Origin: Bifidobacterium asteroides
Lineage (GTDB): Bacteria > Actinomycetota > Actinomycetes > Actinomycetales > Bifidobacteriaceae
Direction: 5' to 3'
Length of the DNA: 64,000 nt
Assembly: GCF_030758775.1 (NCBI RefSeq)
Contig: NZ_CP132384.1
Location: 62,001 to 126,000, forward strand
Below the pieces are notes generated by a model. That model was not told the DNA's origin. It saw only the letters and a list, made by a program, of their open reading frames with translations, and made no database searches. Within the stretch, counting starts at the first letter, position 1; every line of letters begins with the position of its first letter. Of this stretch, positions 26,581 through 34,879 are shown piece by piece. The position numbers were made by a program, and so were the translations under genes.

Positions 26581-26964
26581 ATGGGCCGCGGACGTCAGAA
26601 GGCTAAGCAGACGAAAATAGCCCGGAAGCTCAAATATCTGACAACGGACACGGATTACGACGAGCTGGCCAAAGAGCTCAGCAGCAAGGAACCCGGAACC
26701 AGGGGCAAAGATCCCTTCAAAATGGTTGAAGAGGAGTACTCCAAACCGGATTCGCGCAAATCGGGGGGCCAGGACCCCGAGGATTCCACGGACGATGATC
26801 TGGACGATTACGCCCGGTGGGCCGCCGAGGCTGCTGCCAAGGCCACCTCTGGCGAGATGCCGGCCACGCCCAAGCCCCACAAGCGCATACCTATTCCCGT
26901 GCCTAGCGCGCTCAAACACCACAAGGACAAGAAGACCGCAGCCAAGGGGTCCGCGAGCAAGTAG
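26581..26964 (+). CDS. DUF3073 domain protein
   Basis: A 127-residue highly charged protein. The N-terminal MGRGRQKAKQTKIARKLKY block with the following TDYDELAKEL is the DUF3073 signature, a family found in actinobacteria and without a known function. The rest is Lys/Pro/Asp-rich and probably disordered. There is no signal peptide or membrane segment. AAGGGGG precedes the ATG at 26581. It converges on the SCP2-like gene with a six-base gap. Confidence 0.85.
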   Translation: MGRGRQKAKQTKIARKLKYLTTDTDYDELAKELSSKEPGTRGKDPFKMVEEEYSKPDSRKSGGQDPEDSTDDDLDDYARWAAEAAAKATSGEMPATPKPHKRIPIPVPSALKHHKDKKTAAKGSASK

Positions 26965-26970
26965 CCGGCC

Positions 26971-27390
26971 TCATACCAGCGGCAGCAGCTCGTGCAGATC
27001 GTCTCGCTCGCCCACGGCGCTGATATGCCCGGCGGCGGCTTCTTCGCTCCAGCTGGTGACGCCGGCGGCCAGCCGCAGCCAGACATCCGGGTCCAGTTCG
27101 ATGACGTCGGGCGGGGTCAGGTTATGCGGGTCGGATGCCGGCCCGTCCAGAATCTTGACGGCCCCCCAAGGCGCCACCCTGACCTCTACGCCGGGGCCGG
27201 GAGCCTTGATCTCCAGCATGTGCAGGGAATAGCGGACAGCCATGGCCTTGCTGCGCCTGTCTGTTTGCGGGGTCACTGTCAGCCGGTCGCCCTCCGGGCC
27301 CAGATTATTCGCGGCCTCCTTGGCCGCATCGCGCCAGGCCAGAAAATCCCGGCGGCCTTCTTCCATGTCTGCTTCCCGTATGGCACTCAT
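26971..27390 (-). CDS. Sterol-carrier (SCP2-like) family protein, function unknown
   Basis: A 139-residue soluble protein. The N-terminal DFLAWRDAAKEAAN region and the later ALHMLEIKAPGPGVEVRVAP-like core, ending in DPDVWLRLAAG and HISAVGERDDL, resemble the small actinobacterial proteins annotated as sterol carrier family. A lipid-binding role is only suggested by fold resemblance. GGAG lies just upstream of the ATG. A later ATG (residue 9) is a possible alternative start. Confidence 0.65.
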   Translation of the reverse strand: MSAIREADMEEGRRDFLAWRDAAKEAANNLGPEGDRLTVTPQTDRRSKAMAVRYSLHMLEIKAPGPGVEVRVAPWGAVKILDGPASDPHNLTPPDVIELDPDVWLRLAAGVTSWSEEAAAGHISAVGERDDLHELLPLV

Positions 27391-27523
27391 GGCTCCATTG
27401 TGACGCGCCGCCCCAACAGGCGTGTCCAGCAGGCTGCAGTCAGGCCGAATTCAGGCATGAAAAAAGGAACCCGTTGCCCTCACGTCTTTGACGCTGGGTC
27501 GGATTCCTTCCCGACCGGAACGG

Positions 27524-27754
27524 TCAGGCCTGTGCGCCCGCTTGCAGAGGGGTCTCGGGATCCTCGGATCCCTTGTCCTCCTCATCCTTGGCCAGGCCCA
27601 GGTCGACTGGCGATGAGCTGTTCTCCCACGGCTCCTCCCAGGGATCGTAATCCGGGTTCTGCTGCTTGTATACGAACAGAGCGACAACGCCGGCCAGCAG
27701 CGTGCCGAAGAGCAGTGCAAAGAACTTCCAGCCGTTTGAAGATGAATTCTCCAT
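27524..27754 (-). CDS. Small single-span membrane protein, function unknown
   Basis: A 76-residue protein. Residues about 9-27 form one transmembrane helix (FFALLFGTLLAGVVALFVY), followed by an acidic Pro/Glu-rich tail with DPWEEPWE. AAAGGAG sits 7 bases before the ATG, which strongly supports this start over the longer open frame. It is divergent from the rhomboid gene. The position resembles small uncharacterised membrane proteins near the division cluster in other bifidobacteria; I do not recognise a family. Confidence 0.8.
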   Translation of the reverse strand: MENSSSNGWKFFALLFGTLLAGVVALFVYKQQNPDYDPWEEPWENSSSPVDLGLAKDEEDKGSEDPETPLQAGAQA

Positions 27755-27908
27755 GTTTGGCTCCTTTCGACGACTTTCGTCGGTCCTGCCCACTTCGACC
27801 GACCTAGTCAACATCCTAGTAGAAAGCGGCGAACTGTGGGGCGCATCGGTGCCATTGCGGCACGGAAACCGCACACCCCGGGCCGGATGGTCAGGTAAGG
27901 TAAGGTTC

Positions 27909-28670
27909 ATGGTCAATGGCATGGGCACCGGTTTCGCAGGCGGAGGGAACGGTCGGGGGCCGCTGGGCTGGATCCGGCGGCACTGGGGTGACCATGCTCC
28001 GGTGGTGACCATAGCCATCACCCTGATCTGCATAGTGGCCTGGGTCATCCAGATGGCCCTGTACCTGCTGGCTCCGCTTCGCTACCAGCGGCTTTTGCTG
28101 GGCTACTGGGCCTTCGTGCCGATTACGGCCATTCATGAGCCCTGGATGTTCGTGACCAACATATTTCTGCACGCCACCAATGTCTCGCACATCCTCTTCA
28201 ACATGATCACCCTTTGGGTTGTGGGGCCGGTGCTGGAAAATCTGATAGGGCATGGGCGTTTTCTGGCCCTCTATCTGATCAGCGGGCTGGGCGGAGACCT
28301 GGGGCTGATGGTCTATGCGGTCCTGGCGCCCAATGGATGGGGCACGTCGGCCATCGGGGCCTCGGGCGCGCTCTTCGGGCTCTTTGCCGCCATCCTGGTG
28401 GTCTACCGCCGTCTGGGGATCGACATCGTTTCCATGGTGGTCTGGATGGCCATCAACTTCTGCATGCCCCTGTTTGTGCCCGGCATCGCCTGGCAGGACC
28501 ATGTGGGCGGATTCATAGTCGGCGGCCTCTTCATGCTGGCCCTGCTGTACATGGGTCGGCCTGGCTCGCGGGTGCATGGCCTGCTCTCCTGGCTGCTGCC
28601 CACGCTGATCTTCCTGGCGGCCCTGGTCCTGCTGGCTCTGGGCTGCAACATGGTCAACCCCATGCGCTGA
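27909..28670 (+). CDS. Rhomboid-family intramembrane serine protease
   Basis: A 253-residue integral membrane protease with about six hydrophobic segments. The catalytic serine is in IGASGALFGLF (GxSG) and the catalytic histidine in DHVGGFIVGG of a later helix. The HILFNM stretch in helix 2 matches the conserved HxxxN region. It would cleave transmembrane substrates in the membrane; the substrates are unknown. The ATG at 27909 has AAGG four bases upstream, and a second in-frame ATG at 27921 is possible. Its place before crgA is conserved across actinobacteria. The intergenic DnaA-box cluster begins after it. Confidence 0.9.
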   Translation: MVNGMGTGFAGGGNGRGPLGWIRRHWGDHAPVVTIAITLICIVAWVIQMALYLLAPLRYQRLLLGYWAFVPITAIHEPWMFVTNIFLHATNVSHILFNMITLWVVGPVLENLIGHGRFLALYLISGLGGDLGLMVYAVLAPNGWGTSAIGASGALFGLFAAILVVYRRLGIDIVSMVVWMAINFCMPLFVPGIAWQDHVGGFIVGGLFMLALLYMGRPGSRVHGLLSWLLPTLIFLAALVLLALGCNMVNPMR

Positions 28671-28758
28671 AAATCAGCATCTGGCCGCCCTGCTGCCGAC
28701 TGCCGACTATCTCGTCTCCGCTTTGGGCCTCGTTATCGATAAATGACATGGATGTCAT

Positions 28759-29011
28759 CTATCCACATTTGTTGACAATCGTGTGGATAACCTGGGAATA
28801 AGTATCCAGAACTGGTGCATATATACCGGCAAAAAGTGGATAAGTGAAGGCAGAACCCAATCAGCAGTAGGGTTGTGGACGAGTGTCCTAGGAAGTCCAC
28901 GATGAATTCGGGCGATTGTGGATAACTGTGGCTTGAGTCTGACAACAGTGGATGAAATAGGTGGAGCTGGAGGCTTGAATCCACACACGCATAACGTTCA
29001 GGTGTGGACGG
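28759..29011. other. Cluster of DnaA-box-like 9-mers (candidate origin or DnaA-binding region)
   Basis: The 416-bp gap 28671-29086 holds no gene but many sites close to TTATCCACA or TTGTCCACA. Two are perfect on the minus strand (TGTGGATAA at 28782-28790 and 28917-28925). One-mismatch sites are at 28759-28767, 28835-28843 and 28874-28882. Two-mismatch sites are at 28947-28955, 28977-28985 and 29003-29011. AT-rich DNA (GCATATATACC, AAAAAG) lies among them. A dense set like this is typical of oriC or of a DnaA-titration site. dnaA itself is not in the window. Confidence 0.7.
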
Positions 29012-29086
29012 TTATAGGCAGTATACAAAGAACCCCACAGCCGTGTCTGGACGGTTGCGGGGTCCCTGAAGAACACTGTAGCTGGA

Positions 29087-29506
29087 TCAGTGCCACCACA
29101 TGGTCATGAGGAAGCCGACCAGCAGAATGCCGAAGCCCACGGCCAGGTTCCAGTTGCCGATGCCGGGGATGGGGAAGACATTGCCCCGGGTGGAGGCGAT
29201 GTAGTAGACCACGATCCAGATCAGGCCCACCACCATCAGCGTGACGAAGAGAGGCACGAACCAACGTGGATTGGCCTTGGTGCTCTTGATGGTGTCCTCC
29301 ACGCGGCGGGTGTTCTCCTCCTGACGCTGCACGATGCGGCGCATCTGCGGGGTCATGTGCTTTTTGTCAACGTTCTGGTTGAGCACAGCCTCCACCTTGT
29401 CCATGGACAGGCCGTACTCCTCGTCCTCGGCGTCCTCGCCAGTGTCAGCGGTCTTGGCCTCGTCCACCGCCTGGTCCTCGTCATCATGGAGTTGATGCTC
29501 TGCCAT
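29087..29506 (-). CDS. crgA: CrgA-family cell-division protein
   Basis: A 139-residue protein of the actinobacterial CrgA family, which localises at the septum and interacts with FtsZ/FtsI-type division proteins. A long acidic N-terminal half is followed by two transmembrane helices (WFVPLFVTLMVVGLIWIVVYY and LAVGFGILLVGFLMTMW). The PGIGNWN turn between them is a CrgA hallmark. AAGGAG sits 9 bases before the ATG at 29506. The acidic N-terminal extension of about 50 residues is longer than in mycobacterial CrgA. It sits between the DnaA-box cluster and the DUF881 gene, as in related genomes. Confidence 0.92.
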   Translation of the reverse strand: MAEHQLHDDEDQAVDEAKTADTGEDAEDEEYGLSMDKVEAVLNQNVDKKHMTPQMRRIVQRQEENTRRVEDTIKSTKANPRWFVPLFVTLMVVGLIWIVVYYIASTRGNVFPIPGIGNWNLAVGFGILLVGFLMTMWWH

Positions 29507-29590
29507 GAGGTTATTCTCCTTCAGTAGATCTACTAAGCCATAGTAGCGGTTAGACTCGAACGTAATACTATCGCAGATGAGGATGAGGGT

Positions 29591-30349
29591 ATGCCTATGA
29601 CCAGACGGACGGGACGGCACGGTGCGCGCAGGTCCCTGGTCGGCACAGTGTCCGTGGCTGTGGTGCTGGCCTTGGTCGGGTACATGCTGACCACCAACAT
29701 CCGTGTCAACAGGACGGTCACGGTCACCTCGGACACGGCCGGGCTGGTGGAGGAGCGCCAGAACAAGGCTGCTGAGCTGCGCAAGGACATCAATGACATG
29801 AGCTCCCAGATCAACGCGCTGAAGACCCTTACCGACGACAAGGGCAGTTCGGACCAGTCCCGCGAGGACCCTGGCTCGGGCACGGTGCTCAAGGCCGTCC
29901 AGGGGCCGGGGCTGACGGTGACCCTCAACGATTCCCCGCTCTGGCAGCAGAAGGTGGGGTCCGACGGGTCGACGGCCAACATCAATGATTACGTCATCCA
30001 CCAGCAGGATGTGGAGAGCGTGGTCAACGCGCTCTGGGCCGGGGGAGCCGAGTCCATGCGGATCCAGGATCAGCGGGTGCTGCCCACCACGGCCGTGCGA
30101 TGCGTGGGCAATGTGCTGCTGCTGCACGGCCGAAAGTACTCGCCGCCATATAAGATTTCAGCCATAGGACCAGTCGACCGGATGACCAAGTCCCTGAATG
30201 CTTCGCCATCCATCCGCATTTACAAGGAGTACGTGAATACGGTAGGTCTGGGATGGAATGTCGAATCTTCGGACAATCTGAAATTCCCTGAGACGACGGC
30301 TGTCCTGCAGCCACTCCAGTACGCATCGCTAGATGAGAAGGCACGGTAA
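29591..30349 (+). CDS. DUF881-family membrane-anchored protein
   Basis: A 252-residue protein with one N-terminal transmembrane helix (about residues 16-34), a coiled-coil-like segment (about 48-80) and an extracytoplasmic DUF881 domain containing GPGLTVTLND, VNALWAGGAESMRIQDQRV and NVLLLHGRKYSPPYKISAIGP. The family is common next to division and cell-wall genes in Gram-positive bacteria and has no firm function. GAGGA lies 7 bases before the ATG at 29591; an ATG at 29597 is equally plausible. Its stop codon abuts the sortase start, so the two are co-transcribed. Confidence 0.85.
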   Translation: MPMTRRTGRHGARRSLVGTVSVAVVLALVGYMLTTNIRVNRTVTVTSDTAGLVEERQNKAAELRKDINDMSSQINALKTLTDDKGSSDQSREDPGSGTVLKAVQGPGLTVTLNDSPLWQQKVGSDGSTANINDYVIHQQDVESVVNALWAGGAESMRIQDQRVLPTTAVRCVGNVLLLHGRKYSPPYKISAIGPVDRMTKSLNASPSIRIYKEYVNTVGLGWNVESSDNLKFPETTAVLQPLQYASLDEKAR

Positions 30350-31489
30350 ATGACGACAGAGGACTCGGAGAACGACAGGACGTCGGTCGATAAACCGGCG
30401 GATAAACCGGCGGATAAGCCGGCGGATAAGCGGCGAACTTGGCTGGTGGGCATTGCGGAAATCGTAGGGGAGCTGCTGATTACCCTGGCCGTCATCTGCG
30501 CCCTCTACGTGGTCTGGCAGCTCTGGTGGACCGGCGTGCAGTCCGAGCATCAGCAGTTGCAGGCCCGGGCCTCGACCTCCTGGAGCAACCCGGGATCGGG
30601 CGACTCCCGCAAGGTGGCCAAGCCTCAGAAAGGGGCGCCGCCGGTACAGCCCAAGCAGGCCGCCGAGGGTGAACTGATGGCCCAGGCCTACATTCCTCGG
30701 TTTGGACAGCATTGGGAGCGCAATGTGGTTCAGGGCACGTCGCCCCGGGAGCTGGCCTATGCGGGACTGGGGCACTACCCCAATACGCAGATGCCGGGCG
30801 AGATGGGCAACGTGGCCATTGCCGGACACCGTGCCGGCTATGGTGAGCCGCTGGGCCATGTAGACGAGCTGCGAGTGGGCGATGCCATCGTCCTGCGCAC
30901 CAAGGATTACTGGTACGTCTACCACTACACCCGGTACAAGATCGTCTCGCCCGAAGAGGTGAGCGTCATCGCCCCCAACCCTTATTCGCCCAACGACGCT
31001 CCTGATCGGCGCATGATCACGCTGACCACCTGCGAGCCCAAGTACACCACGGCCACACATCGGTGGATCAGCTGGGGCGAATTCGGCTACTGGGCCAAGG
31101 TGTCCGACGGCGTGCCCAAGGAACTGCTGGGCGACCGTGGCAGCAATGTGGCCTTTGCAGACGACAAGGGCTCGGTCATGGCCAGGCTGGGTTCTCTGCA
31201 GCCGGTCTTCCTGGTTTTGGCAGCAGCCTATCTGATCATCTACCTGGCGGCACTGGCTGCCTGGCGTTACCCCCTGCTGCGGCAGATTCGCAAGGGCGAG
31301 AAGCCCCAGCCTATGATCAGCCTCTACGGCTGGCTGCTGCGGCACCAGTCCGGCATAGCCCCGATTCGATGGCTTCTGCTGATTCTGCTTCTGCTGGCTC
31401 TGGTCTGTGCCTTGATGGAATGGGGCTTCCCATGGCTGGCCAGCAACGTGCCCATGCTCAGACAGATGTCCAACTATTCCACCTTCTGA
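30350..31489 (+). CDS. srtE: Class E sortase
   Basis: A 379-residue membrane transpeptidase of the class E group typical of high-GC actinobacteria, which attaches LAXTG proteins to peptidoglycan. The catalytic histidine is H160 (IAGHRAGYG) and the catalytic cysteine C228 (TLTTCEPKYTT), with a downstream basic and Trp-containing HRWISWGEF. There is a signal-anchor helix near residues 35-60 and extra transmembrane segments at the C-terminus, more than the single anchor of many sortases. The N-terminus has four DKPA-type repeats. A candidate substrate ending LAQTG is encoded at 40835-41686. A strong terminator follows. Confidence 0.9.
   Translation: MTTEDSENDRTSVDKPADKPADKPADKRRTWLVGIAEIVGELLITLAVICALYVVWQLWWTGVQSEHQQLQARASTSWSNPGSGDSRKVAKPQKGAPPVQPKQAAEGELMAQAYIPRFGQHWERNVVQGTSPRELAYAGLGHYPNTQMPGEMGNVAIAGHRAGYGEPLGHVDELRVGDAIVLRTKDYWYVYHYTRYKIVSPEEVSVIAPNPYSPNDAPDRRMITLTTCEPKYTTATHRWISWGEFGYWAKVSDGVPKELLGDRGSNVAFADDKGSVMARLGSLQPVFLVLAAAYLIIYLAALAAWRYPLLRQIRKGEKPQPMISLYGWLLRHQSGIAPIRWLLLILLLLALVCALMEWGFPWLASNVPMLRQMSNYSTF
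30389..30433. repeat. In-frame 12-bp tandem repeat at the sortase N-terminus
   Basis: GATAAACCGGCG occurs twice exactly, then as GATAAGCCGGCG, then partly again. It encodes DKPA repeats in the cytoplasmic tail. Units of 12 bp keep the frame, so copy number could vary without breaking the gene. Confidence 0.8.
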
Positions 31490-31507
31490 TCGAGACGGCA
31501 TAGCAAG

Positions 31508-31553
31508 AGCGGCGGGGCCGCAGGATCCAATGTGATTCTGCGGCCTCGCCGCT
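31508..31553 (+). terminator. Strong terminator after the sortase gene
   Basis: A 16-bp stem (31508-31523 with 31538-31553, one G-T pair) and short loop, followed by TATT, lies 18 bases past the sortase stop. Confidence 0.85.
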
Positions 31554-31685
31554 TATTGGTGCTATGTCTTGCCGACTGCCGGAAGTGATTGCCCTGGTTT
31601 ATCTAAGACACCACGGTGGCCATGGTCTGAAAGGCGCCGCTTATATTCACCCCGTACTCATCTGCCTGGCCTTATATGACCCAAC

Positions 31686-31726
31686 ATATGGCCCCGGCGG
31701 CAGGACTGTGCCCGCCGGGGCCATAT
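31686..31726 (-). terminator. Terminator at the end of the kinase/cell-wall operon
   Basis: A perfect 15-bp GC-rich stem (31686-31700 with 31712-31726) lies 4 bases beyond the pknB stop codon. There is no long T run on the minus strand. Confidence 0.8.
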
Positions 31727-31730
31727 CAGG

Positions 31731-33890
31731 TCAGTTGGCGGAGCTGATGGTGGTCACCGTGATGGGTGTGTTGTCGTCCACCCTGCTTCCCGCCGATGGG
31801 TTTACAGCGGTCACCTTGTCCGTGTCCTTGCCGATGGAGGTGATCCTGTCGGCGCTGACACCGCTGTTGGTCAGCTTCTGCCGGTAGCTGCCCAAGGTCT
31901 CGCCCTGGGAGAAGGGCGGAATGCGGATGGCTGTGGTCAGGGTGATGGTGTCCTTGGACTTGTCGAAGGAGGCGCCTGCGGCAGGATCCTGGCCGGTGAC
32001 CTCGGCGTTGTCGTTGCCAGGGCCGTTGACCGTGATCTTGACCCCCTGGCCCAGGGTGCGCTTGGCTTCGCCCAGGGTCATACCGATGTAGTTGCCCAAC
32101 TGCATGCCGTTGCTGACGGTAACCGTGATCATGGCTCCCTGCTGGACGGAGGATCCGGCAGCCGGATCGGTGCTGATGACCATATCCTTGGCCACGGTGT
32201 TGGAGGCCTGCTCGCGGATGGTGATGTTGAAGTGCAGACTCTGCAGGGTCTTGGTTGCGTCGTCCTTGGTCTTGCCAGACAGATCAGGCACCTTGGTCAT
32301 GCCCGAGGAGATGTAGATCAGGATGCTGGTTCCCTTGGCCACGCTCTGGCCTGCGGCGGGATCCGTGCGGGTCACATGGTCCTTGGGCACGTCCTGGCTG
32401 TCTTCCACCGAGGCGGCGGGGGAGACCTTGAATCCGGCCTTCTCCAGGGTTCTGCGGGCCTCCTGCTGGTTCATGCCCTTGACATCGGGAATGGCTGTGT
32501 CCTTAGGCCCGGAGGAGAACCAGACGGTCACTGTGGAGCCTCTGGGAGCCATGCTTCCGCCCTTGGGGCTCTGCTTGGTGAAGGTCCCCTTGGGCTCGGC
32601 CGAGTCGTGATCCTCCTTCTCCTGGTAGTGGAAGCCTGCGGCGGTGACCTTCTCGCGGGCGAGGATCCGTGACATCTGCGCGTTGATGGTGGGCACCTCG
32701 GCCATCTGATGATGGTTCCGGTTCACGACCGTCCAGAGACCCAGTCCGGCGGCCACCAGAAGCAGGGCTCCCAGGACTGCGCCGATGATGATCTTCTTGC
32801 GCTTTTTGGCCTTCTGCTGGGCCGTCTTGGCGGCTGTGCGCTCAGCCGTGGCTACGCCGGTGGCAGCAGGGTTGAGCGAATCCTGGACGGGGTTGAAGGC
32901 CTGGGTGGCGGCCGTCTCCTCTTCGGTCAGCGGCATGGTGGCCGTTTCGGTGCCCTGCTCGGCATCCTTGCGGGCCTTGACGTTGGCCAGGTCGGTCAGC
33001 GGGTTGAAGGCGGCAGCCACCGGGGTTCCGCCGTTCATGAAGGCCAGGATGTCGCTCTTGAAGGCGGAGGCCGTGGCATACCGGTTCTGCCGGTCCTTGG
33101 CCATGGCCTTGGCGCAGATGGAGTCCCACATCTTCGGCAGGCCGGGCACGATGCTGCTGGGCGGGGTGGCCACCTCGGTGACGTGCTGGTAGGCGATGGC
33201 CACGGCCGAATCCCCGTTGAAGGGCGGCCGTCCGGTCAGCATCTCGTAGAGGACGCAGCCGGCCGAGTAGAGGTCGGAGCGCATGTCCACGCTCTCGCCG
33301 CGGGCCTGCTCGGGGCTCAGGTACTGGGCCGTGCCCACCACGCCCTGGGACTGGGTCATCGTGGCGGCCGAGTCGTCCATGGCCCGGGCGATGCCGAAGT
33401 CCATGACCTTGACGATGCCCTGCTCCGAGATCATGATGTTGCCGGGCTTGATGTCCCGGTGGATGACGCCCATGTGGTGGGAGTAGTCCAGGGCGCTGAG
33501 CATGCCCAGCATGACCTGCTCGCTGTCGCGCTGGCTCAGGGCGCCGTTCTCCTTGAGGATGGACCGCAGGGTCTGGCCCTTGACGTACTCCATGACCAGG
33601 TAGGGCACCCGCTCATGGTTGCCCTGGTCGTCGGTCAGTATCTCCTCGCCCGAGTCGTAGATGGAGACGATGTTGGGGTTGTTGAGCAGGGCGACCGAGT
33701 GGGCTTCCCGCCGGAACCGCGATAGAAAGACTTCGTCATTGGCCAGATCGGACCGCATGATCTTGACCGCGACGGTCCTTCCCAAACGTGTGTCCACAGC
33801 CTTGTGGACCTCGGCCATGCCACCGCGTCCGATCAGCTGTCCCAGACGGTATCGTCCGTCCGCTAGGGACGGCGGCAGTGTGATGCTCAT
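31731..33890 (-). CDS. pknB: PASTA-domain Ser/Thr protein kinase PknB
   Basis: A 719-residue membrane kinase that links cell-wall state to phosphorylation of division and cell-wall proteins. The kinase domain (about residues 14-275) has the glycine loop GRGGMAEV, catalytic Lys K43, HRDIKPGN with D146, and DFG at 164-166. After a linker of about 80 residues comes one transmembrane helix (about 365-385), then four or five extracellular PASTA repeats that bind muropeptides (units near PDVKGMNQQEARRTLEKAG, PDLSGKTKDDATKTLQSL and GMTLGEAKRTL). It starts by an ATGA overlap with the upstream kinase gene and has GGAGGGG upstream. It is the last gene of the operon. Confidence 0.96.
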   Translation of the reverse strand: MSITLPPSLADGRYRLGQLIGRGGMAEVHKAVDTRLGRTVAVKIMRSDLANDEVFLSRFRREAHSVALLNNPNIVSIYDSGEEILTDDQGNHERVPYLVMEYVKGQTLRSILKENGALSQRDSEQVMLGMLSALDYSHHMGVIHRDIKPGNIMISEQGIVKVMDFGIARAMDDSAATMTQSQGVVGTAQYLSPEQARGESVDMRSDLYSAGCVLYEMLTGRPPFNGDSAVAIAYQHVTEVATPPSSIVPGLPKMWDSICAKAMAKDRQNRYATASAFKSDILAFMNGGTPVAAAFNPLTDLANVKARKDAEQGTETATMPLTEEETAATQAFNPVQDSLNPAATGVATAERTAAKTAQQKAKKRKKIIIGAVLGALLLVAAGLGLWTVVNRNHHQMAEVPTINAQMSRILAREKVTAAGFHYQEKEDHDSAEPKGTFTKQSPKGGSMAPRGSTVTVWFSSGPKDTAIPDVKGMNQQEARRTLEKAGFKVSPAASVEDSQDVPKDHVTRTDPAAGQSVAKGTSILIYISSGMTKVPDLSGKTKDDATKTLQSLHFNITIREQASNTVAKDMVISTDPAAGSSVQQGAMITVTVSNGMQLGNYIGMTLGEAKRTLGQGVKITVNGPGNDNAEVTGQDPAAGASFDKSKDTITLTTAIRIPPFSQGETLGSYRQKLTNSGVSADRITSIGKDTDKVTAVNPSAGSRVDDNTPITVTTISSAN

Positions 33891-34879
33891 AGGGTATCCC
33901 CTCCGTTCGTCGCTTCAAGGCCGCGCTGTGCGCTTCCTTCTCCATAGTGCCCCCAGAAGGGCCTGAAGATGTCTTTTACCGCGTGCGGCCTGCTCATAAT
34001 GCGTCGAGGCATGGGTGCGCGTGGATTGATGACCTCCGTCTCGCCCACCTGCTGATCCAGCAGCCGCTGCTCGATCCTGGCCAGTGTGTGCGAGACCACC
34101 AGTGCATTCGCCGGGCGGTCCCGCGGGTCCTTGGCCAGCATGGACATGACGAAGTTCATGAGTTGGTTGTCCACCGAGTCGGGCAGCGGCGGCACAGGGT
34201 CGTTGACATGTGCCGCCGCGATGTCCACCGGGGTGGCGCCGGTGAAGGGCCGGTGCCCGCAGAGCCCCTCGTAGGCCACCACGCCCAGGGAGTAGATGTC
34301 TGACTGGGGGGTGGCCTGAAGGCCTTGGGCCTGCTCGGGCGAGATGTACTGAGCCGTGCCCACCACCATGCCGTCCTGGGTGATCTGCCCCTGGTTGGTG
34401 GAGTATGAGACCCCGAAGTCGGTGATCTTGACCTCGCCGGTGTCGGAGACCATGATGTTGGCCGGCTTGACGTCCCGGTGGATGACACCGTGGGAGTGGG
34501 CCACGTAGAGCCCCCGGGCCGTCTGGATCAGGATGGGCAGCAGCTCGATGGGGTCCAGGGCGCCCCGGTCCCGGTAGATGTCTGCCAGGGATTGGCTGGG
34601 CACGTATTCCATGATCAGGAATCCGATGCCGTCATGCTCGTAGTACTCGAAGAGGGCGGCGATGTTGGGGTGGGCCAGGTTGGCGGAATTGTGCGCCTCA
34701 GCCCGTAGCCGCAGCAGTTTGGACTCCTCGTTGGTCAGGTCCTCGCGCAGGGCCTTGATGGCCACCACACGGCCCAGTTCGATGTCGTAGCCCTTCCAGA
34801 CCTCGCCCATGCCCCCTTGGGCCAGACGGCGGTCCAGACGGTACCGTCGATGGATGAGCTGTCCCTGTACCAGTTTCAC
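33887..34879 (-). CDS. pknA: Ser/Thr protein kinase, PknA-like
   Basis: A 330-residue kinase with the full catalytic set: GGMGEVWKG loop, AIKAL lysine, IHRDVKPANIMV and DFGVSYS. About 60 residues follow the catalytic domain. Unlike PknB, no clear transmembrane helix or PASTA repeats follow, so it is probably cytosolic or only peripherally attached. By position between pbpA and pknB it matches PknA of the conserved actinobacterial cluster, which helps regulate cell shape and division. The start codon is GTG, overlapping the pbpA stop as GTGA. GGAGG is present upstream. Confidence 0.93.
   Translation of the reverse strand: MKLVQGQLIHRRYRLDRRLAQGGMGEVWKGYDIELGRVVAIKALREDLTNEESKLLRLRAEAHNSANLAHPNIAALFEYYEHDGIGFLIMEYVPSQSLADIYRDRGALDPIELLPILIQTARGLYVAHSHGVIHRDVKPANIMVSDTGEVKITDFGVSYSTNQGQITQDGMVVGTAQYISPEQAQGLQATPQSDIYSLGVVAYEGLCGHRPFTGATPVDIAAAHVNDPVPPLPDSVDNQLMNFVMSMLAKDPRDRPANALVVSHTLARIEQRLLDQQVGETEVINPRAPMPRRIMSRPHAVKDIFRPFWGHYGEGSAQRGLEATNGGDTL

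Noticed and set aside
28733-28984. Small minus-strand open frames in the rhomboid-crgA gap
   Set aside because: They run through the DnaA-box cluster, lack ribosome sites and resemble no protein.
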